Source: Ecdyonurus torrentis (taxonomy: Eukaryota > Arthropoda > Insecta > Ephemeroptera > Heptageniidae). Taken from it: DNA of 64,000 nucleotides. The stretch covers positions 35,280,156-35,344,155 of the forward strand of contig OX439127.1 of NCBI GenBank assembly GCA_949318235.1, in the 5' to 3' direction. This document shows, one piece after another, positions 35,027 to 47,065 of this stretch. How positions within the stretch are numbered: position 1 is the first letter of the stretch; each line of letters opens with the position of its first letter. A model generated the notes under the pieces. The model ran no database searches and was not told the DNA's origin. It saw nothing but the letters and a program-made list of their open reading frames with translations. The translations under genes and the position numbers were made by a program.

Positions 35027-37219
35027 ATAATAAAAAAGCTGTGTGCATAATAATAATAAAGTTGATTTTGTTTTCTGTAAGAACAAAAAATAAATATTTT
35101 ATTTTAATTGTAAGTTTTTTTAAAATTTTATAAAATTATCAAATTATAACGAAAAGTAAATGTGAGTTTCAAAATGTATACGAAATGTTATGCTCTTCCA
35201 ATATTTAAAAAGCTAAAATTACAAAACAGAATAAATAACATGTTTTTATAAAACGTTTACATACACACTCTCAAATTTAGTTGAACGAAATTAGATAACA
35301 TATAACATTAACCATACTTGATGTTTTGTTTTATGTATGGTACCTTACTAAAATAGCTTTCAACGATATTCATTAGTTTTTTGAAAAAAGAGGGTTAATT
35401 AACTTTGTATTATTTTTAATTTATCTAGCTATTCTATAGTTTGAATTTAAAACCCATTAAACGCTTTAAAACTGTACAGAAAAATGTGGGCGTAAAAGTT
35501 AAGTTAATTTTTGCACAAAAGTAAACTTTTTTTTTTATGCATGTATCAAATTTACAAACAACATTATTAGGACAGCGAACGAAAGGAACAAAATCTCCCT
35601 GTGGCAGAAAATTTATAGAAAAATGTAGTTTTATTTTTTAAAACATACATAATTTTGTTATATAAGTTGTACTATAATATATTATACTATAATAATATAA
35701 AATCTGCTATTATTTTACAAAATTCTTTATACTTCGGACAGGTACACAGAGTCAATTAATTATACAAAAAAAGACAAACGAAAAAAGAAATTGTATTTAA
35801 CTGAAACAAGGTGGCGGCTGCAAGTGACAGTTTGTACAATTTGTTGAAATACAACGTTGACAAGTGTAGAGCTGGAAAACATGAACTATGTCAATTTTAA
35901 AACCAGCATAACATCAAAATGTTGGCCACAGATATATTAACACTGAATAATTTGATATTAATTGTATAATTTCTAAACTAAAAATTTTAAATTTCATAAA
36001 TACCTGTTTGTACTGCATAAGCATTATGATCGATTATTTTATGTATTCAATTTATCCCCTTATTCATGATACTAATGATTATTATCTAATTATATTTTCA
36101 AATATTTGTAATAAGTATTCAATCAATATACTCCATAGTTGAATATTACATTTTTGTATTGTATGTTGCCTGTTATTAGGTTCAGTGATAGAGTTTGTGG
36201 CTTCACCAAACATTGCAAAAATTTCAAATTTCAATTTTTTTTATATTTTTTTAATTTCCTTCATTTTATAGTCATGAAACACAATTAAAATGCATTAGAT
36301 TAAATTATTACCTCAAAATGAGAAAATATAGAAATGATAGTCAATAAATAATTACAAGCACATACATAATAAAACGACATGAGTTAACAAGTATTAACAA
36401 TAATTCAGATTTCATGCAATTTCATATGTGTCATCAATGTCATCATTCATAAATTCGTTGAGTAATATTGTTTATTTAATAAGAAAACTTTTAATTCTTT
36501 TTTTAATGTAATTAAATTAGTTTTTTTTTCTTGTATCCACAGGCAAATTATTATAAATATTTAGATAACCACAAAATTGACCTTTATTGTACAATTCAGT
36601 TCTTTAACATACTTTTAATTTTATTTCTGGTATTATGGTTAATGGATTATTTCGTGACTTTTGAAGAATTCAAAACAATATTTTACTTTCTTTGTACATT
36701 CCATGATAAACACTATAGCTATACACTTCAAATGTTTAAAATTTTGAAAATATCTCTACACTGCTGCTATGCAATAAAAATTTAATTGGATTTGTTTATT
36801 TTATTTTATTAATATTATATTGATATAACTATCTAATTAAATCTTCTCTCTGTCTCTTTTCCTCATTTCTATAAATATGTTCTGTATAATGTAAATAAAT
36901 AAGCAATTAAGGCTGAATATTTAAATTTAAGACAAATATTACAAATAACCTTTAGGGGTGTATTATAACAGGAATAATTTTTAAGGCTGAAAGTGAGATA
37001 CTGCGGTGATGTGATTTGGATTAAGTTTTATTTATTTATTATTATTTTTTGTTGTGCTTAATAATACCATGGTAATAATAATGGAGAATTCATTAACTCC
37101 AAAACTGTAAATTTTAAGAGATTTAACATTTAAAATTTTTGAATAGTTTTTTTTTATTATTATTATGATTTTTTTAATTTAAAGCCCTCAAGGCAACATA
37201 ATAATTTCAATATAGGTTT

Positions 37220-37254
<35 letters not shown>

Positions 37255-37528
37255 TATTATCAGATAATCACGGATCATTAAATTTTTATTATTAGTAGTT
37301 GTTATAATTGTTTTTAAATGACACAAGGAGTTGGGGCTCATCTGTTGAATTTCAGAGATACGAGTCCTCTAAAGACAACCCTTATAATGTAGTGTGTATT
37401 ATTTATTAATGGCTGTAATGAGTGCATATGTGCCTCGATTTTTTCTAAAATCTATATAATATATATTATGTATATTATATATATACATATTACATATTAT
37501 ATATTATGATATATATATATATATATAT
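33685..37528. other. Intergenic AT-rich DNA
   Basis: Contains a T41 run (34364-34404), T22 (34591-34610 region), an A30 run (34995-35024 region) and a (CT)n tract (37220-37254). I found no gene. The open frames at 36531-36785 and 34889-35086 have no coding character. Confidence 0.6.
34425..34560 (+). repeat. Diverged dispersed repeat, copy 2
   Basis: Second member of the pair with 32270-32405. The similarity extends through the region after the ACATGCA phrase (TGAAAATATTGCTC versus TTAAAATCATTACA). Confidence 0.5.
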
Positions 37529-37841
37529 CAGTGTTGTAGTCCTAAAAAAATGCCAGGTGGGACGCACCAACACAGGCCAGGAACACATTTCGGGGGGCAA
37601 GGGGGGCGCAGCCCCCCTTATGCCCGCCGCAGGCGCGAAATTTTTTAATGCCACGCCCACTTTTTAGAAAAATAATACAAAAATTACGTTAGATAAATAT
37701 AATTTTTTCTGATCAAAACTTTATTGATAACGCATCAAAGTCGACACGAAAGTTACGATTAAAATTTTTTTTCCTACTCAAAGATTTATTATTATTATTT
37801 GAATTTATAACTCAGCACACGATGATGTGGGGGGCTATTCT

Positions 37842-37924
37842 CGACTTGCTCATACAGCGCCACCATGGTCCGTGGCAAAAAATAGGGCCACAAGTTAACA
37901 TGTAAGGTATAGGCCAATCCAGCT
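37842..37924 (+). repeat. 83-bp inverted repeat inside the hAT-like element, left arm
   Basis: It pairs with 38055-38137 with about six mismatches. The core CAGCGCCACCATGGTCCGTG is identical in both arms. The loop is 130 bp. This may be a nested MITE. Confidence 0.85.
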
Positions 37925-38054
37925 ATTTTCGCTATTTTTTCTGCCTCAATGGTTAAATCCTGTAATTTTTTTTACTGAATAGTCAGTTTGAGGGCTTTGT
38001 GCATCTTTTTTATTAAGAAAATTTTTTCCTAGCGGCAAGAATTATAGCAGAACT

Positions 38055-38137
38055 AGCCGTATTGGCCTATACCTTACATGTTAATTTGTGGGCCTATTTT
38101 TCGCCACGGACCATGGTGGCGCTGTAAGAGCAAGTCG
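38055..38137 (-). repeat. 83-bp inverted repeat inside the hAT-like element, right arm
   Basis: Reverse complement of 37842-37924, including the core CACGGACCATGGTGGCGCTG. Confidence 0.85.
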
Positions 38138-38235
38138 CGAATTGCGTTCACGGGTTCATACTGAAGCCAAGATGCACACACTGTGTTACTACCCAAAGTT
38201 TCGTGACTATATTTTGTTAGGAGGTGAGTTGATGG

Positions 38236-38640
38236 CTATTTAAAATAACCCCCCTTTTTAGTATTTAGGCACTCGGCCCTGACCGTTTCCATCGGGTTGA
38301 CGTCCACTCCTGGGCGCAGTAGGACACTTTTCCGCAAGCTCATTGGAGCCGGATGCCCATAGTTACTGAGGCACGTAAGGGCGGAGTGGCTCTTGGCCTC
38401 CCAAGCCCATGCCTCGGCCGCCTCGCGTCCGAAAACGAGAGCTAGGCTAAGGGGCTTCAGAGGACGAGGCCCATGACCCTCACACAGGTCCTCTCCTAAG
38501 CGGTGACTGACGCGACCTCGGGCCCTGGATTCGTACGCTACCGCACGATTCGGAGCTGGATGCCCAATTATTATTAAGATACTTTGTCGCAAAACATGAC
38601 ATTGTTTTGCGAATTCTGTTTTTGGGCGCTGGATATTCAT
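38236..38640 (-). other. GC-rich 400-bp insert with a 134-codon open frame, doubtful gene
   Basis: The minus strand has an open frame from 38640 to 38236. The composition is Arg/Ala/Pro-rich with no recognisable domain, and the frame is easily explained by high GC in this part of the transposon. A GGGCATCC[AG]GCTCC phrase occurs twice, about 210 bases apart, and CGCAAAACA/TGTTTTGCG makes a stem-loop at 38588-38611. It could be captured sequence or a retroelement piece. I do not regard it as a proven gene. Confidence 0.3.
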
Positions 38641-39358
38641 ACATTTAGGATTGAGGTTAAATCATAACGAAAAATGTAGTTAAGAAATAAGAACGTTATA
38701 ATATAATATATTTCTTTTTCCAATGAAAAAAAAAAAAAAAAAAAAAAAAATGAAATGCATAAAAAATATGAAATATATTATATTATATTATAACTTTTCA
38801 AGATTTAACACGCAGAAATATATTATTTTTTTTATTGTGCGTTGAACATTGCTTCGTATGAACTGTTTATAAATGCCGAAGAAAAACACCAAAATCTAAG
38901 AACAGTACTATTCATCAAATCAATAATTTTTACTTAATGATTACATATCCATAGTTCAGCTCAGAGAACAAACCGTCTGTCCTCTTTTCCGATTTGCACG
39001 CTGTAACTATTTTCTATTTAACTTGACATTAAAGGCTTATTCTGAGAATAAAAAAAAAATGAAAAATAAAGTCAAATAACTTATGCGAAAATTCTGGATA
39101 AACCTAAATTGAATAATAATAAAGTGATGAAAATAAACTTTGCTATAAAAGGAAGTCGCGAGCGTAGCGAGCGATTTTTTTTAGTAATTTCAGCAAAATA
39201 AACGGCAAAATTAGTCAGGAATTTTACAAATTAGGGCATATTTTGCCAAGATATCCGTCCCACCGCGTTCCCCTGGAAATTTTCCAGGTGGGACGGTCCT
39301 GGCTTTTTTTTTCGCCAGGTAGGACGCCGTCCCACCGCGTTCCCTTAGGACTACAACC

Positions 39359-39361
<3 letters not shown>

Positions 39362-39399
<38 letters not shown>

Positions 39400-40379
39400 A
39401 GATTACATTAATATTTGTATGCTGTAAGATTTTATTAAAAAAAAACATGAATTAAAATTACAACATAAACATGATTTGTTTTTCTTCAGTTAATTTGTAA
39501 TCATTTTAATGGTATAGATAAAATTATACTTTAAGATAAAGAGTATATTATCTAATATCTCAATTTATAATTGTGTTCAGACGGTAATAATTAAATAGAG
39601 GTTTATTTAAAAGTAAGGTGTATAAAACATAGATTTTAAGTTTACCAACTGTACCTAACTATTATAGAATGATGTTAATTTTGTGCAAATTGTTGCTGCA
39701 ATTTATAATTAAATAAGTAAACAATGAATATAATTGTAAATTTAAATATTCAAGCTAAACATTCTAAATAATGAAAAAGTTATGTCAACACTTCTCTGCA
39801 TTTATAAATTATACGGCTATGCAAAAGTAAATTAACTTTACTTTTTGAATGAAAAAAATAATAAAATACAAATATGTGAGTAAAATATTTAAATAAAACT
39901 TTACATAAGAGACTTCCATATTGAATTTTAAATACACCTACATTAACTGAGATATAAATATAGCATTTATATATATATATATATATATTAGTATTTAAGA
40001 GCTTTGATATAAAATTACGCAAGATTTTGATTAATGAACTGTTGAATAATTGCATGCAATGTATTGCACAAAATAGTGCATACAAACTGTGTTTGGTTAA
40101 GTAAGAAAAGTTGAAAAAAAATGTAATTTGTAAGATTGATTAAGGACATTTTAACGTAAATTGTCACGTTACTGTTAATGTTTTTTTGTTTTTCTAATTA
40201 TTTATGATTTTTTTTAAACAATATATAAGTGTGTGACGTCACTTGCAGTATAATGACATTTTTTATAACATAATCAATTTGTATAGGCATATTAAAAGAG
40301 AAGGCAATTTGAAATGCATTAAAAATAACAATAAACAAGTTCTTTACTTCAAATAAAAATTGTAACAAATTTGAAAAAT

Positions 40380-40424
<45 letters not shown>

Positions 40425-40651
40425 CCTCATCTTTCCTTAACTTTATTTTGCATCATTTCAGTGTTACATAGTTCCAGTTATCAAAATTCTTGTATTTCTG
40501 TGTTTATTTATTTTCCACAGAAAATCCAAATTTCGTAAATTCGATTGACTTTGCAAAAGCTTGAATGGGAAAATCAATATTGATTTCAAATTACTGGTGT
40601 TGCAGCACCCACATGAAATAAATTTAACATTGCGTTAATGCCTTGAACGTA

Positions 40652-40714
<63 letters not shown>

Positions 40715-41886
40715 TATTATAATATACATACACACACTCACACACAAATAATTATGCTGATTAATTTTCACTGCAACTCTAAAAATTAAGAAACATATAA
40801 TATATATATATTTATAGAGCAATTAAATTATTTTTCAAAATTTAAAATCAATTTATTATAGTGACCATATTTGTTATAGTATTTTTTTAATGAGATACAA
40901 AAAATTAAATACTTTATTAAGCCTGCAAGATACATAATAAAAAAGTGTTATAAAATGAAACTATATCTCCAAGGTTACTATATATGGGTGTATCTGTAAG
41001 TCAGCCAGTCTGCTTGATAGTGCATTATTTCATCAATATAATATTGCGTTCTCAATATAACCTTGACAGTAAAATATTGACTGACAATCTTTTAAAAGCA
41101 AATAAAAAAAATATTTCCATTAATATAATAATAATCAAGTTCATTATCAACTAATTAAAAATAAATTAAAGTCTTGTAAACAAAAATATTAAGAAATAAT
41201 TAAAAGATTTCTAATTATTAGTTTTTTATTGGATGTTTACATTACAGATAAATTTATGAAAAAAAGATTGATTTTTTTTTTCATTCTTATTATATAAGTA
41301 TTATTTATAGATATTATATATTTGCCTTTTGATAAATTTTGTTAGACAAAAAATGTAATCATTTTAAATAAATTAACTTGTAATATTTTATATAATATGT
41401 TTTTATTATTATTTTTATTTTGTTTATTATAAGATTCAAAAAGAAAAAATTTCAATATATAATATTTCAATGGTGTAATTTAATATGACATGTAACCTTG
41501 TTGAATTGAAGCAAATTAACTATGTAAAATTTTAGCCTTAATTGGAATTCTATTTTTATTTTCAACATTAATGTATGGCTTATATCTATATACCTATATC
41601 ATAAAATTATTCTACCATAAGTATAAGGTTCATTAGCATAAACTATACAGTTTAATCTTATTTTTAGATCAAAGTAATATATTTTTAACATAATATATTT
41701 TATACTGTTTGTATTTTATAGTATGAAGAACTGTTGAAAATTTTACTTACTTGATGAAGTCATACGGTTTTAACGAAAGCTAAAGTCGACTACCATGAAA
41801 CAAATTTCGTATACAAATCAATTCTTTACTCTCTTATGAATAAAATTTTAATTCAATTTGATATGAAAACTGAATCATGCTTATAT

Positions 41887-41941
<55 letters not shown>

Positions 41942-43488
41942 GCCTTAAAAGGTTTATCTTGTAATAGAGTTATAGCGTCTTATGTTACACCTATTTCAAG
42001 CAAACTAGAACGTTTAATAATAAAGCTATTTATTTAAAGAAGAAAAAAAATGCATAAAATGCTTAACATAAATAGTGCTGGACTGGGAGATATTTTCATT
42101 GTGTATTCAAAGTCAATACCTATACAGTTAAAATATAAAAGTAAATTACTTTTAATGACTCTTTCATTTTATTTCATTTTCATTTGCTATATTATGTTAC
42201 TCATATTACTTTATCATTGAACTACTTTACGTATACAAGTATTCTATATAAACTTTTTTTTTATCTGGTTCTTCAACTTATATACACAGTAAAACTTTCA
42301 TGCGGGTGTTACATGGAAAAAATATTATATATATATATAAAATATATAACTTGAAATGGAATATGTATTGTACTGTACGAATAAGTTTTATTCATATTAT
42401 ATTTAAAAATAAAAAACTTTATAATGGTATTATGTTTACCTCTACAACAAGTTTAAAAGAGAAGAAGTTATATGAGATATACTTTATAACAAGTGTATAA
42501 ACGCTCATTTTAAAATTATATGTAAAAGGAAAAAAGAATCAGACTTCATCTTTAAGACGTGAAAATGACGTATATGGAATGGAGGTTAAAAGAAAAAAAA
42601 AAAAATTACGTGATGAACTGTACGTCAAATATATTGTAGGGAAAAAAAACTACATGAATCTACTACGCAATAAACCAGTATTTAGACAACTTTTTTTTAT
42701 TCTTAGAAATTTTAAATATGTCGTATTGATATTGGATATTATACAATTATCATTAACGTCCTTGATTTTAATTTTTAAATAAGTAAAATTAATTCCGTTT
42801 TGTTAGTGATGTAAATACAATTTGGTCGTGCGAAAGAAAATGTTAAGAATATTTACAAATTTTAAAAGACAATAGAAATAAAAGCGAACATTTAAAATAT
42901 TTTAACCTCAATTTTTTTTTCTATATTTTGCATGTCTTGGATTTTTAAAATTTAATCTTTGAATGGAATTGCTGTCATTCACGGTGCCTTTTTTAACAAA
43001 AGAAAACTTTAGTTTACCCTTGAATTGCTATTGTCAAACCAATGTCACAAAATGGATTTCTATACAACACAATTTTTTTCTCCGAGAAAAAGCAATTAAA
43101 TTTATAAAAAGTTTGCAGCTCTTTGTGTTATTTTTATTATTTCTTTATTATTTTAAATTCAACTCAATTAATTTTTACATAAAACTATTATATATACCTA
43201 TGTACTTCAATTAATTTTGAATCATTAATGAAAACAACAGTTTTTATTTACTGCAAAGCTCGCTACTTGAAGTGGATTTTAAAAATACATATTATATAAA
43301 ACAAGAAAATTGTATATCTTTAGCATTTCTCTTGGGAATTCAAAGCATTATTTATGTTTAGAAAAAAATAATAAAAACAGACAGCAAATTTCACTCCCTA
43401 ATGCAAGGTAAGGTGTTTTGTGAAAAAATAAGTAATCCTTTATACATGAAAACAAAATATAATAGTACAAATTTATTATTATTATTTC

Positions 43489-43523
<35 letters not shown>

Positions 43524-46500
43524 ACGTTATCAAGAAAGGTTTTTAAAGAAACAGTACGTTAAAACAAAAACATTAAGGTTGAAAATAAAACGTCGTATAG
43601 TTTATATTGAAACAAATTACCCATAAAGGCTAACAACGAGCCCCTTTGTACTGAAACATTTATTTTGCGTCAAATTTACGCTAGAGCTACAGGCTAAATT
43701 AACGTTTTACATTAAATGAAAATGTATACTTCTTGAGCTTTATTGTAAGCTATAGTATGTTATATGACGCAACTTTATGTTAACTAATGTTTAGCTACAG
43801 AAACTGAAATCCAATCCTTGTTTTGTTATGCACACAATATTTTTTTTTGTTAAGATTTTGTAATCTGTTTTAATTAATTACAAAGTTCTTACAAGCGTAA
43901 TATTTAGAGTTAGTTATATTATAGTAGATAATATGTTAAATGTCACGTTTTTGAACGTTTTTCTACTATTAATATTAGTCTGACAAAAATTTGCTGTACT
44001 GGCTCAATATTTTACTTTTTTTTTTTTGAACATGTTGAGCATTGCACAATAAAAATTTAAAAACTCGGTCTCTTTCTTGTTGTTAATGCCAATTCTTTTG
44101 AAAGATAGAATCCATCTCACAGCTATTTCATATTAAATTAGAACAATTAAAATAATACTATAACACATCATTTTTACGTTCTCCAAGAACCTTTAAGGCA
44201 TACACCCAAAATAGAAGCTTTCAATAAATCTGCATCCAACCTATATAACAAAACTCTCAGGACCCAAGGCAACGTAACTGTATGGTAATATGAATATATT
44301 ATTATTTATTATTTTGCGTCGAAAAATATTTTCTGTTAGATCTTTATTTCAATTTACTATTTTAAGAATTTGTAATTTTTTAGCTGAATAGTTTTGAAGG
44401 AATTATATAATAAATAATTTTGAATATTTTATTTTCCTTTCTTATATATTATTTATTGTACAAAATTTCAATGCATATTATGAAAGTGAAAAATTATTTA
44501 TTGTCTTTTTTTGAAAGTAGATTATTTATATTTTATATAACCTTTAATAAATAAGTTTTCAATTTAAAATAATTAATACAGATATGAAATTTTATTTTTT
44601 GAATAATGACCTTTTCGTTAGTTATATAAAAAATTATGATGCTAACACTTGTATTTCATAGATCATTTTTATTTCTAAACTATATAGATAATTTTGGTAT
44701 AGATATATTTTTATATAAATAATTACCTCTATATTTTATTGAAATTTAAAACAAGCTAAAACAAAATATGGTTACGTCTATCCTGGTCTATCAATCACAA
44801 AATAATATAGACAAAAAAATATATATAAATAATAAACAGATGATTGAAAAATAATAATAGTCTAATCTTTAGCTTTTATTTTAAAACTTCTGAACTTTCT
44901 TTTTACTATGAACGAAAAAACGAAATTATCTTCCCCTCAAAAAAAAAAAAAAAAAAAAAAAAGCTTTTTTGTCTGTTGTAAGTAACACACGCACATTTTT
45001 TTTAAAACATGTTATCACAAACAAACGACCAAAACCTGCCAAGTTAAAGTTATTGCATACTGTAACAATAATATATTATAAAGCAGGAATACGTGAGATG
45101 CGCAACTAACAAGTCAAAATTTAACGTTTTCTTATATCACATACGTAAGAACAAAGAAGAAGCAACCAATGAAAATGAAGTATACAAAAAAGAAATAATA
45201 TCATATTATGAATTTTAAATGAGAATAGATGTCATTCATATAATATACATAATATAGTAATACAGTATTCTTGTTTCAACATTTTATTACACCCAACTTA
45301 TTATTTTATTGCAATTTATTTAGATAGCTGCATTATCCTTTTGTTTTCACAGGAGTATAAAAGATTACGTTATAAGAAGTTTTCCTGCTGATGTGCCAAA
45401 TCAAAGTCATACATACATAAAAAAAAATTACATCAAGTTTTTATGTATTTCTATATTATATGAACACATTCAACCTACTTATATTTAAAAATGAAAAGTG
45501 CATTACAAGATTAATATTACATAATAAATAAAATTCAATTGATTTTTTTTTCTTCTATACTTAAAGCAAATGGTTATTGTTATCTTACTATATATCAATA
45601 CTTATTATAAAGTATCAAAATATTATAACTTTTTTATTACTTTTTATTTAATGATATTATATATTGGTATGAGTTTTATTTTACAACTCATAAGTAAGAA
45701 GACATAAACTAAAACATGGTGTAAATATTAATAAAAGTTATATTTTTATTATTATTTTTTATAATCAATCATAAAAATCATAATAAATTTTACACTATAT
45801 TTCAAAAGCATATTATTTTTTTAATAGGATTTATGGTGTCTTATTTTCTTTCCTCATTTATTTTTATAAAAAGTTAATGAAATTCGTAGAACAATAGCTC
45901 ATAATTTTTAAAAAGTTGATCTAATATCTTTTAATATCAAACTTGAATCAGTAAAAATATTTTTGGTTTAATTTTATAACTTTCAAAAAAAAAAATAATA
46001 ATAATAATAATAATAATAAAAATCCTATATATTTAGTTTCATATAGTACAGCACCTGATCTTAACATTTTGTATTGTGTTTGCTGTTTTTGTTACTTTGA
46101 TATCTCGTAATTATCGTCAAAAATATTGTACAAATTAAATAGCCCAGAGCGATCCCAAATTATGAAACAAATTAGAGACTCAAATATTGTTATTACTGAT
46201 ACAAGGATGAAAGATAAGACTTTCTGAAGGCATTTCCGAGTATATACTTTTACAGTACTTGTATAATTATTGTGATGCATTTTACTTTCTTACCGTAATT
46301 AACGATTGCATAATTTAAATGGAAGCATAAACGACTGCATAAGAAGGAAATTTAAAAATATTTCTTTATAATTCTCAAGTTAATTATTCCCATTGAAAAT
46401 AAAAAGTTTTATTGTCTCATATAATTAGATGTGATTCATTTTGTTAATTTTTCTTTTTAATTAGTTTGTATAGTTGTATCAGGTAATTCACAAGGAAGAC

Positions 46501-46700
46501 AAATACAAATAAATAATAGTAATATATTTCCAACATAAACGTGTACACGGCATTGTATTATGTAGGTAGTAGGTACGTATCAGCGTCAAAAATGCAAATC
46601 CATGCGAGGTCAAATGTCCGGGATTCGTTAATGTAGCTTCCTTCCTCCCCCGCCATCACGAAGGTGACGTGATTATATTTTTATTCTTATTTTGCTTGTG
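39362..46700. other. Intergenic AT-rich DNA between hAT-like element and gene 2
   Basis: No coding exon recognised. It holds (AT)n arrays (39362-39394, 40655-40707), T43 (40382-40424), T49 (41889-41937), T33 (about 43490-43522), A22 (44941-44962) and a (TAA/AAT)n tract (45996-46020). Open frames at 42300-42500, 42579-42782 and 42963-43214 are Lys/Ile/Phe-rich with no supporting splice or family signal. Confidence 0.55.
41889..41937. repeat. T49 homopolymer
   Basis: Uninterrupted run of 49 T, the longest intergenic homopolymer in the window. Confidence 0.95.
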
Positions 46701-46739
46701 GTTTTTGCGCTCCATCCATATACCTTTAATGTTATAGCA

Positions 46740-47062
46740 GTACACGGTTTGCCTCAGGCTGCGAGGAGCGCATAAAGAGTGAAGTGAGTTGAGTGAGTGA
46801 GTCGGCCACTGAAGGCACCAAGGTCGCTCTGACCCCCGCCCCTGCCCCGCACTCGCGCGCTCACAACAGTGAAGGCAGTTTGTGTAATTAGTAGAACTGC
46901 TAACAATCTTAACTTGTCTATCGAAGCGATCACATATACAAAAACAACAGCAGTGTATTGTAGCTGAATTATTGTTGCCTACGATCCCCGCGGTATCAAC
47001 ACGACTCAGCGTAGTACACCTTCTGTACTCTTACGTGAAACAACATCAAAGCTCGCACTACC
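46740..47062 (+). promoter_or_regulatory. Probable promoter and 5' leader of gene 2
   Basis: A local GC-rich block (CCCCCGCCCCTGCCCCGCACTCGCGCGCTC around 46831-46860, described here only by position) lies in otherwise AT-rich DNA, 200 bases upstream of the ATG. GTGAGTTGAGTGAGTGAGTC precedes it. A weak TATA-like CATAAAG is at 46771. A CAGTTT at 46876-46881 could be an initiator. The start of transcription cannot be fixed from sequence. Confidence 0.4.
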
Positions 47063-47065
47063 ATG
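47063..47065 (+). CDS. Gene 2 coding exon 1 (start codon only)
   Basis: ACTACCATG is followed immediately by the strong donor GTAAGTCC at 47066. The exon contributes only the initiator Met, phase 0, and joins to Leu-Trp-Val-Val at 48889. The alternative in-frame ATG at 48874 lies before the acceptor and would add five residues, which is less likely. Confidence 0.7.

Larger units (their letters stand above)
37529..39361. mobile_element. hAT-like non-autonomous DNA transposon, 1.83 kb
   Basis: The left end CAGTGTTGTAGTCCTAA and the right end TTAGGACTACAACCCTG form inverted repeats. It sits inside an (AT)n array, so the flanks read ATATATAT on both sides; this is compatible with an 8-bp target duplication but not diagnostic. 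GC content is well above the surroundings. The right subterminal region has two copies of a GGAACGCGGTGGGACGG-like phrase (as CCGTCCCACCGCGTTCCC on +), plus an A/G-poor CCAGG stem-loop. The left side has a GGGGGGC/GCCCCCC stem. No transposase domain was recognised, so it is probably mobilised in trans. Confidence 0.78.

Noticed and set aside
38236..38640. 134-codon minus-strand frame as a real protein gene
   Set aside because: GC-rich segment within a non-autonomous transposon, no recognised domain, no promoter or splice evidence; kept only as a doubtful feature.
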